This document shows, in pieces, positions 37,499 through 43,753 of a stretch of 43,753 bases of DNA. The DNA comes from an uncultured Desulfobulbaceae bacterium (GTDB lineage Bacteria > Desulfobacterota > Desulfobulbia > Desulfobulbales > BM004), in the NCBI GenBank assembly GCA_945787325.1, contig CALZHP010000015.1:1-43753 (forward strand). Direction: 5' to 3'. The notes beneath the pieces were generated by a model that saw only the letters and a list, made by a program, of their open reading frames with translations, searched no databases and was not told the origin of the DNA. The position numbers and the translations under genes were made by a program. Each line of letters opens with the position of its first letter. Positions within the stretch are counted from its first letter, which is position 1.

Positions 37499-39091
37499 TT
37501 ACAAAATTGTAGGCCGCAGCAGAATCACTATTTCTTTGGTGAGTTCAGTTTTGGTGTTTTTCTTGAACAGTTTGTTGATAACAGGCAGATCACCTAAGAA
37601 TTGAACCTTACGTTCCTGATCACCTTCGGTTTTGTCAATTAGACCGCCGACAACTAATATCTCACCATTTTTAATCCGTACTATGGAGTTCATGGTACGT
37701 TCTCTGATTTCCGGTAATCCGACAGTAACCAGGCCCAATCCAAATGTCCTATATTCTATTTCCTTGTTGAGGCCGGAGATCATAGGAGTCAGGCTGAGGA
37801 TTATTTCCTCGTCATCGATGATGGTCGGAAAAACTTCCATACGGATACCGGAAGTTGCCTGCGCCGTTGTCACGCTTGTTGTTGTCGTTGTTTCGGTAAT
37901 GGTTGTTGAAACGGAATCGATATAGGTGACATTGTCACCGACATAGATAACAGCCGGTTGACCGTTCATTACACTCACCTTGGGATTGGACAAGACCTTT
38001 GTCTCTCCCTGGTCGGCTATAGCGTTCAGAATTACTGTGAAACTCGGACCTATGTTTATGTTACCGACAAACTTACCAATCCTGGGTTCGTGAGCACTTC
38101 CTGTCCCTTCAAAAAGTTCAAATTCGATAGACCGATCTTCAAAGAGGTCGGACCAATCGAGTCCGGTGGTTGATGAGTTATCCAAGGTGACCTCAACAAT
38201 TTTGGCCTCGATAGCGATCTGCCTGTATAATTCAGATTTGAGGTCATTGATATACTCGGCGATTTTGACAAGCAGGGATTGTGGAGCTGTTACGGTGATG
38301 AAACCGATGGTCTCATTTATAGTGTAATATCCTTTACCGCTTGCTCTGCTGGACGTTACAGGCGCTGCTGCAGCAACTTCTTCAGTTTCAACTTGGTCGA
38401 CAGCGGCAGCTGGGGCAGCTGGAGTACTTTCCGACCAGATCTCAAGTATCTGATCCAGATTTGTACGTACACTTTCCCAGCGGTTCACCTGTGCAGTTGG
38501 ACTAAGTGCCGTGCTGGCACTTTCACCGGTGTTTGTACTGCTGGCAATGGTCTCAAGTCGGGGCGGCATAGCGATATGAAATTTTCTGGTGTCCTTGTAT
38601 TTAACAACTATTGTATTAGCCTGCACCTCATGGAAATAATCAACCTGGCGCAGAAGATTATCAATTGCACCAAAGAAATCATCACTGGAACGAATATCCA
38701 CATCAGTCATTACATACTGATCAACATCGTTAGCCCAGCTGACATTCATATTTTTCAGGGCGGCAAGCCTCTTTAGGATATCTCGTAATTGGACAGGCCC
38801 TGTTGTTGAAGAGATGTCAGCTCCAACCTGTATAACAACATCTTCATCAGGTCCCAATGCGCCAGCCTCACCCATATCTTCAACGAGATAAGCCGGTCTT
38901 TGAAAGCGAACAGGAAGACCTCCTCCATCAGTTTCATAAATTTCAATTTCTTTTGGGGCCCCGGTAATGGATTCAGTGCCTGTCTCCAGAGTTGCTTCAG
39001 GCTGTGGGGTAGTCATTGGGGCGCAGGCCATCAGTGAAAATAATAAAGCTGCAGAAATTCCATTAAATAAAATTCTTCTATTAAATGACAT
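37499..39091 (-). CDS. MshL-type lipoprotein secretin
   Basis: About 530 residues from the ATG at 39091, which has GAGGG just upstream; an ATG at 39142 would give 547 residues. The signal peptide ends in the lipobox SLMAC. Residues about 85-190 form the N0/STN-like and secretin N domains (ILKRLAALKNMNVSWAND). After an Ala-rich linker the pore domain has VEVTLDNSSTTGLDW, VTYIDSVSTTI, PMISGLNKE and TMNSIVRIKNGEILVVGGL, then PVINKLF, all secretin hallmarks. MshL-type secretins serve MSHA pili. It would form the outer-membrane ring through which this pilus passes. Confidence 0.88.
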   Translation of the reverse strand: MSFNRRILFNGISAALLFSLMACAPMTTPQPEATLETGTESITGAPKEIEIYETDGGGLPVRFQRPAYLVEDMGEAGALGPDEDVVIQVGADISSTTGPVQLRDILKRLAALKNMNVSWANDVDQYVMTDVDIRSSDDFFGAIDNLLRQVDYFHEVQANTIVVKYKDTRKFHIAMPPRLETIASSTNTGESASTALSPTAQVNRWESVRTNLDQILEIWSESTPAAPAAAVDQVETEEVAAAAPVTSSRASGKGYYTINETIGFITVTAPQSLLVKIAEYINDLKSELYRQIAIEAKIVEVTLDNSSTTGLDWSDLFEDRSIEFELFEGTGSAHEPRIGKFVGNINIGPSFTVILNAIADQGETKVLSNPKVSVMNGQPAVIYVGDNVTYIDSVSTTITETTTTTSVTTAQATSGIRMEVFPTIIDDEEIILSLTPMISGLNKEIEYRTFGLGLVTVGLPEIRERTMNSIVRIKNGEILVVGGLIDKTEGDQERKVQFLGDLPVINKLFKKNTKTELTKEIVILLRPTIL

Positions 39092-39216
39092 AGTCCCTCT
39101 TCCCGGCATTATTTTCCTTTTAACTGCCTGTAATGTACTCATAATATTTGCCTGTTTATTTGAAAAAACTGTCTAATATAAATGTACATGTCTTGTGGTT
39201 CTCATGTTCTCCAATG

Positions 39217-41094
39217 TTATTTGGATGTAGTGCTGCCAGAAACCCTGTTCTTTATGTATTTGTTAAGATCCGGCGGCAATTTGTATCCTGAAAGGAGTAT
39301 AGAACGATACTGTTCAGCGGCCTTTTCGCTATTGCCTTCTTTATCGTAAATACGTGCTTTGGCTATCATTGTCTCCAGGGTTTCCCCGTACAAATCATCA
39401 TGCCGGGTAAGCAGTAGTAAAGCTTCCATGTAATTTCCATTTTCTTCATCGAATGCGGCATAACTTGTTAATGCCTCACTCGAAGGCTTATTTGCAGTGC
39501 CATAATCGCGGGTAGCAATAACGAAATATTCTTTGGCCTCTTTATTTTTCCGCATATTAGCAAGACCAATTGCTGCATACAGTGCGGCAGTGCGATCAGT
39601 TTCGTTATTTTTAAGAGATGATTTCGCGTAATAAACAGCCTTGGCGTTCATACCTTTATGGACTAGGAATAAGGATGCAATACGATTAGCGAGATTATTA
39701 TTGTCTGGCCAATATGTATATGCTTCTTCGTAGAGCCCCAGCGCTTCATCCAATTTCTCCTGCCTTTCCATGGCCCTGGCAGAAACCATCAATTTTTTTG
39801 CTTCAACAACCTCTTTAGGTGTCTCCAGCTGTTTTTTTATTGATATGCCTTCCTTCGAGGAAGCAGTTCCTGCAGAAATGGATAGTGGATCAGCCTTTAT
39901 TTGCAGTTGTTCAGCTTTTGTCTCTGGCCAGGTGAAAACTTTGCTTTTTGGTGAGATAACAAGCGTATTAAAACGCTCTTCTTTCTGAAGATCTTTCAGA
40001 TTAAGGATAATATCAAGAGCAAAATCCCAAGGCACATCATTAAGGGCCAGAGTCAGGGAGCCGGCTACAGATTCTTCAACTACAATATTAAGCCCGCTAA
40101 TTTCGCCAAATAGCCTGAAAACATTATGCAGGTCAATTTTATAGAAATCTACAGTTATTCTCTGCTTGTTGTATCCGGCATTGCTGAAATTATCTTCAAA
40201 TAACGAAACAGCAGTGGCAACCTCTTTTGGCTTATCTTGTTCTACAGGTAAAGCCATTTCTGTTGCAGGTTTCTTTGGAACATTAATTTTTTTGAGGTTC
40301 GCAATACGTACGGCAGAAGTTGGACTGCTGTTAATGATAACCTCAAGTCCTTCTTTTCTGCTAACAATGTCATATGGAAAAAGATCTTGCAGGCCTGAGT
40401 CGAATACTACGCGGATGCCGCGTCCCCTTTTTGCGATGCGGACTTTTTCAAGTGAAGTCCCAACTAGTCTTTCTGTAAAAGAACCTGTAAATATAACATC
40501 TTTTATGTCAAGATATAATCTGTTGGGGAGAGAACCGGTCTTATCGGCCTCACCCTTTTCGTAATTTTTTATCTGCCCGTTTGCTTTTAAGAATACATGG
40601 GTTTTATCAACCTTTTTTTCTATTTCAACTGCATGTATGACAGACGCTTCTTTTTGGAATGTAACAACAACGTCGTTGTTTTCCCTTTGTGCAGAATAAC
40701 CATATCCTTCTGCGAGAGACATTTCCAGGCGAGCGATACCAGGTTTTTTATTGTCGTCAAGGACTTGACCCTGCAGTTGAGCAACCGGTCCAATAGTAAA
40801 GTGCAGTGGCAAATTCACTGATTCATCGAAGTTACCTTCTGCGATATCAAGCACAACACGTTTGGGGTCAGCAGCCTCGTATACTGTAAAGGTTGGTGAT
40901 CTGTTGCCTTGTATCCGAATGATAAAAGCCTCACCGGCCTGGTCGGCTTTAATCCTGTTTACATTGTATGGCCCTGCTGCTGATTTTCCTTTCACTTCTT
41001 CAGCAGCAGGATTTTCGGCATAAGCCATAACAGATGTTAGCATTAAAATAAATGATAATACGAAAGACTTGCACAGGAATTGTTTAAGGGTCAT
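39217..41094 (-). CDS. AMIN/N0-domain protein with C-terminal TPRs (PilQ-like N-terminus, no pore)
   Basis: A 625-residue exported protein. A signal peptide is followed by two AMIN-type domains (about residues 45-150 and 155-270; the first with FTVYEAADPKRVVLDIAEG), which in PilQ bind peptidoglycan. Next comes an N0/STN-like region (about 315-400: ITVDFYKIDLHNVFRLFGE, SGLNIVVEESV, ALNDVPWDFALDIIL), as in PilQ. The secretin pore domain is missing; from about 425 it has TPR repeats instead (LDEALGLYEEAYTYWPDN, KAVYYAKSSLKN). It starts right after pilP, at the position of pilQ. It probably links PilMNOP to the separate secretin. Confidence 0.82.
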   Translation of the reverse strand: MTLKQFLCKSFVLSFILMLTSVMAYAENPAAEEVKGKSAAGPYNVNRIKADQAGEAFIIRIQGNRSPTFTVYEAADPKRVVLDIAEGNFDESVNLPLHFTIGPVAQLQGQVLDDNKKPGIARLEMSLAEGYGYSAQRENNDVVVTFQKEASVIHAVEIEKKVDKTHVFLKANGQIKNYEKGEADKTGSLPNRLYLDIKDVIFTGSFTERLVGTSLEKVRIAKRGRGIRVVFDSGLQDLFPYDIVSRKEGLEVIINSSPTSAVRIANLKKINVPKKPATEMALPVEQDKPKEVATAVSLFEDNFSNAGYNKQRITVDFYKIDLHNVFRLFGEISGLNIVVEESVAGSLTLALNDVPWDFALDIILNLKDLQKEERFNTLVISPKSKVFTWPETKAEQLQIKADPLSISAGTASSKEGISIKKQLETPKEVVEAKKLMVSARAMERQEKLDEALGLYEEAYTYWPDNNNLANRIASLFLVHKGMNAKAVYYAKSSLKNNETDRTAALYAAIGLANMRKNKEAKEYFVIATRDYGTANKPSSEALTSYAAFDEENGNYMEALLLLTRHDDLYGETLETMIAKARIYDKEGNSEKAAEQYRSILLSGYKLPPDLNKYIKNRVSGSTTSK

Positions 41095-41096
41095 CG

Positions 41097-41612
41097 CTAT
41101 TCTTCCCCCTCGCTTTTCAAAACCATCTCAATATTGTTATACCGTTCAGCCCCGGCCAAAGAAAGTGAAGCCATTTTGATAATTACCTTGTTTTGTACAA
41201 TATCTTCGACAACTCCAGAGCGGCCGATTTTTGTACCTTTACGTATAATGTATCCCATACCGAGAGAATCCTCGACCATCGCAAAAGGATTCTTGCCGCC
41301 AAAGATTATAGCTACAAGAGTTAACTGGCCAGGCTCAAATTTTTGCATTCCGGTCAGCTCTTCCTCGACAATCTCTTTTGGGGCAATTTGAACTTTTACA
41401 AAAGGTACAAACGGATCTGGACGACCTTCTCTTTTATAAACGAAGTCATCTTCACTGCTTTCCTGAAAGAGAGAGTCTATCAGTTTTTGCTGTTCAGTAG
41501 CTTCGGGTGAATCCGGAGATGCAACTTGCCCCCAGGCAGTTTTACCATTAGAAAAAGATATTATATTTAATACCATTCCAAATAATATAATTAATCGGAG
41601 CATGCGGTTCAT
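41097..41612 (-). CDS. pilP: Type IV pilus alignment protein PilP
   Basis: A 171-residue PilP, which links the inner-membrane PilN-PilO pair to the secretin. The signal peptide (about 1-29) lacks an obvious lipobox cysteine, unlike most PilP. The conserved segment is REGRPDPFVPF, and the beta-rich C-terminal domain has LVAIIFGGKNPFAMVEDSLG, GYIIRKGTKIG and VVEDIVQNKVII. It lies 4 bases after pilO and 2 bases before the AMIN/TPR gene. Confidence 0.9.
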   Translation of the reverse strand: MNRMLRLIILFGMVLNIISFSNGKTAWGQVASPDSPEATEQQKLIDSLFQESSEDDFVYKREGRPDPFVPFVKVQIAPKEIVEEELTGMQKFEPGQLTLVAIIFGGKNPFAMVEDSLGMGYIIRKGTKIGRSGVVEDIVQNKVIIKMASLSLAGAERYNNIEMVLKSEGEE

Positions 41613-41616
41613 TCCT

Positions 41617-42252
41617 TTACTTCTTTACCGGAGTTGCATCGGTGTTTTGAACTTCGATAAATCTGTAAGTTACTAAGCGAAACCTAGCGCTGAGGAGCAT
41701 TTCTCCACGTTCCATAGTTGGCCCACTCAGGTTTATATTTGAAACGGAAACAATCCTGTTCAGTTTACTTACCTGGTAAAGAAAATATCCTAGATTATGA
41801 TAAGGTCCCCGTACCGATATATTTACAGGTATTTCCGCATAGAATTCTTTTGGTTCTTCACTGCCTGGCTGGAAAGTTACAAAATCTAGACCGGAATTTG
41901 TCCCCAGGCTGGAGATGTTCGTTAACAGTGAAGGTATTTCCTGTTGTTGTGGTAATAATATAGATGCCTGCTTATATTTAAATTCGGTATCTTCCTTTTC
42001 CTTTTTATGCTTGTCAAGTTCAGCGGCTCTCGCCTCTGCGATTCTTATGTCCTGTTGAAGTTCAATCCGTTTTTTTTCAAGTTTTCGAATTTCTTTGCTT
42101 TTGGGAGAATAGAAAGGGAAAAAGAATGCAGCGATAGGTATGGCAATGGCTGCAATGCAGATTAGCCACTTAATTTTTTTATCAAGTGGCACAACCCTTT
42201 TTTCAAGAAAGGAGTCAAACGACTCCTTGGCTTTGGTTTTGTCAAACTTCAT
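41617..42252 (-). CDS. pilO: Type IV pilus alignment protein PilO
   Basis: A 211-residue bitopic protein. One membrane span at about residues 28-47 follows a short basic cytoplasmic start. A coiled coil (about 50-100: IRKLEKKRIELQQDIRIAEA) comes next, then a ferredoxin-like periplasmic domain (LTNISSLGTNSGLDFVTF, VNISVRGPYHNLGYFLYQVS, RIVSVSNINL). It pairs with PilN to align the pilus machine. It follows pilN by 54 bases. Confidence 0.93.
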   Translation of the reverse strand: MKFDKTKAKESFDSFLEKRVVPLDKKIKWLICIAAIAIPIAAFFFPFYSPKSKEIRKLEKKRIELQQDIRIAEARAAELDKHKKEKEDTEFKYKQASILLPQQQEIPSLLTNISSLGTNSGLDFVTFQPGSEEPKEFYAEIPVNISVRGPYHNLGYFLYQVSKLNRIVSVSNINLSGPTMERGEMLLSARFRLVTYRFIEVQNTDATPVKK

Positions 42253-42306
42253 TTTCTTTCAATCTTCACAAGTCTAGATTCAATGCTGCTACAGTAGCAG
42301 GCACAT

Positions 42307-42858
42307 TTATCCTTCAATTCCTGTGATACCGCAAGTTAAAGAAAACTGTTTAAGTTTTCTGCCACCAACTTCCGTAAGAGATGATCTGGAAAGTTTTGGG
42401 CTTGTAAAATAAGGTGATTCATCAAGGCTTTTCATAAACTGTGCAATAGTCGAATTATCCAGTGCTATTCCTGAAATCAGCAACGATCCCGGTTTCTGGT
42501 CAAGAGAATTTAGCCACAGCCTGTTGGTCGGTGTAAGATTAGCTAAATCGTCTAGAACTCTAACGGTTACCTGAGAACCTTTTTTCAGCTTGCCGATCAT
42601 TTCCAGCTTGGTTACAAGGTTCTCTTTATCCTTTTGAAGCTTCGCAATCTCGTTGAGAATCGACTGATATGATTGCCTTTTTTTTGTCAATTCACTGTTA
42701 GTGGTTTGAAGGTTGGAAACCTTAGCGGACTGAGCCAAGGCCACCATTGCAATTCCTAACAGGATAACGGCGACCAAGACAACCAAGCCTAATACCTCGC
42801 TTCGGGCCTGGATAAGTTTCTTTAACTGCTTGATTGGTAATAAATTAATCCTTATCAT
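42307..42858 (-). CDS. pilN: Type IV pilus assembly protein PilN
   Basis: A 183-residue protein. It opens IRINLLPI, the PilN motif that binds PilM. One membrane span lies at about residues 22-43, followed by a coiled coil (LTKKRQSYQSILNEIAKL) and a periplasmic domain with ANLTPTNRLWLNSLDQ. Its ATG is 7 bases after the pilM stop. PilN anchors the PilM ring to the inner membrane. Confidence 0.93.
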   Translation of the reverse strand: MIRINLLPIKQLKKLIQARSEVLGLVVLVAVILLGIAMVALAQSAKVSNLQTTNSELTKKRQSYQSILNEIAKLQKDKENLVTKLEMIGKLKKGSQVTVRVLDDLANLTPTNRLWLNSLDQKPGSLLISGIALDNSTIAQFMKSLDESPYFTSPKLSRSSLTEVGGRKLKQFSLTCGITGIEG

Positions 42859-42865
42859 GAGCAGC

Positions 42866-43753
42866 TCACAATGCCACTGGTCTTATCGCAAGACCTGTAG
42901 ATATTGCCATTTCCGGCGCAATTTGACGCAAATATTCAAAGTCTATATTTTTACTGTCAGCAGAAATTTTAGCAAAAGGATTGAATATCTCAACAGGAAT
43001 ACCGATTTCTTCAGTGAGAAACTTATCTAGACCTTTGACTCTTGCTCCACCACCGCTTAATATCATTTTACTTAGTGGAGTATCAGGGTAGTTTGTATAA
43101 TAAAGGTCTATGGCTTTCTTAATTTCAAGAGCCCACTGAGTGCAGGTGTTGGTAAATATTTCCTCTAATTCTTCCTGCATATCATCAGCATTTGACTTCC
43201 CGACTTTTAATTCTTCGGCCTCCTCGACAGCAAGTCCAAATCGGTTTTGGATCTGGTCTGTTAACTGGCGGCTTCCTACTACGACATCTCTTGCCAGAAC
43301 AGATGTTCCATCTGCAATAATATTAATACTCATTTTTGTGGCACCAATGTCAACAAGCGCAACATTCTCTTCTGCTTCAAAATTGGCTTCATAAACATTT
43401 TCTAAAGCAAAACCGTCCACATCAACAACAACTACCTGAAGACCGATTGAGTTGAGCATGGCAAGATATTCATTTACAACTTCTTTTTTTGCGGCAACAA
43501 GCATGACGTCTGTACGGTCATACTCTTCAGTCTGGGTCTTAAGGTCCTGATAATCGAGATAAACATCTTCGATATCAAATGGAATGTATTGCCCGACTTC
43601 GTTCTGTATATACTCCTCTAATGTAGCGTCATCCATTACTGCTAGGTTGATTTTTTTTACAATCACTGAATAGCCGGAAATGGAAATAGCGACTTTTTTA
43701 TGTTTAATTTTAAGGTTTTTTAGAAGTTTAGTTATCTCATCAGCAACAATTTC
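42866..43753 (-). CDS. pilM: Type IV pilus assembly ATPase-like protein PilM (partial)
   Basis: An actin-like (FtsA-related) protein; the frame runs off the right edge, so the N-terminus is missing. About 295 residues are visible, beginning with VADEITKLL. A GTG at 43666 lies inside the domain and is not the true start. Motifs: VIVKKINLAVMDDATLEEYI, the second nucleotide-binding LVDIGATKMSINIIADG, and KMILSGGGARVKGLDKFL near the end. PilM recruits PilN and completes the cytoplasmic ring. It is the first visible gene of the pilMNOP operon. Confidence 0.93.
   Translation of the reverse strand, partial: EIVADEITKLLKNLKIKHKKVAISISGYSVIVKKINLAVMDDATLEEYIQNEVGQYIPFDIEDVYLDYQDLKTQTEEYDRTDVMLVAAKKEVVNEYLAMLNSIGLQVVVVDVDGFALENVYEANFEAEENVALVDIGATKMSINIIADGTSVLARDVVVGSRQLTDQIQNRFGLAVEEAEELKVGKSNADDMQEELEEIFTNTCTQWALEIKKAIDLYYTNYPDTPLSKMILSGGGARVKGLDKFLTEEIGIPVEIFNPFAKISADSKNIDFEYLRQIAPEMAISTGLAIRPVAL

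Overview
The window looks like chromosome of a Gram-negative, probably anaerobic, Desulfobacterota-type bacterium, plausibly near Desulfobulbales. This is inferred from gene content: a short siroheme/4Fe-4S sulfite-reductase-like protein, an FmdE-family protein, IHF/HU, SecB, a pilMNOP plus MshL-type pilus operon, and moderate G+C. No rRNA, tRNA or CRISPR array was recognised. Most of the window (about 9.8-43.7 kb) is housekeeping; the first 9.7 kb is accessory and partly decayed.

Region 1 (1-9.7 kb): a partial exported protein; a small membrane protein; then, on the minus strand, what reads as an orphan integron cassette array (about 0.64-3.5 kb). It holds a DUF-type gene, VapBC, HigBA and a multi-spanning membrane protein, and three of these units are each followed by an attC-like site. 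No integrase is visible. A diverged ~220-bp non-coding segment is present twice in it. Next come two SRPBCC proteins, a b561-type cytochrome split by a frameshift at a T6G run, a DUF2007 protein, a SnoaL-like pseudogene, an exported histidine phosphatase, and a 513-residue membrane/TPR protein bracketed by ~70-bp direct repeats.

Region 2 (9.7-24.7 kb): recA-cinA-mtaB, mnmA, a divergent U32-family protein, rph-tgt-yajC, an FmdE protein, guaB-guaA, a Ppx/GppA phosphatase and a YciO/Sua5-family protein. There is a marked concentration of tRNA-modification genes (mtaB, mnmA, tgt, the TrhP-like U32 protein and the YciO-like protein).

Region 3 (24.7-36.6 kb): rpsA (with a long acidic tail)-sppA-IHF/HU; a Zn alcohol dehydrogenase followed by an LsrF-like aldolase/thiolase; a small sulfite reductase; a Na+/Ca2+ exchanger with a coupled unknown gene; dnaG-dprA; secB. 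Clear intrinsic terminators follow lsrF and secB.

Region 4 (36.6-43.75 kb): a minus-strand type IV pilus operon pilM-pilN-pilO-pilP, an AMIN/N0/TPR protein, an MshL-type lipoprotein secretin and a further lipoprotein. The periplasmic AMIN/N0 part normally found in PilQ is on a separate TPR protein, and the pore is an MshL-like lipoprotein. The best candidates for follow-up are the integrase-less cassette array, this split secretin system, the frameshifted cytochrome, and the orphan LsrF/dehydrogenase pair.
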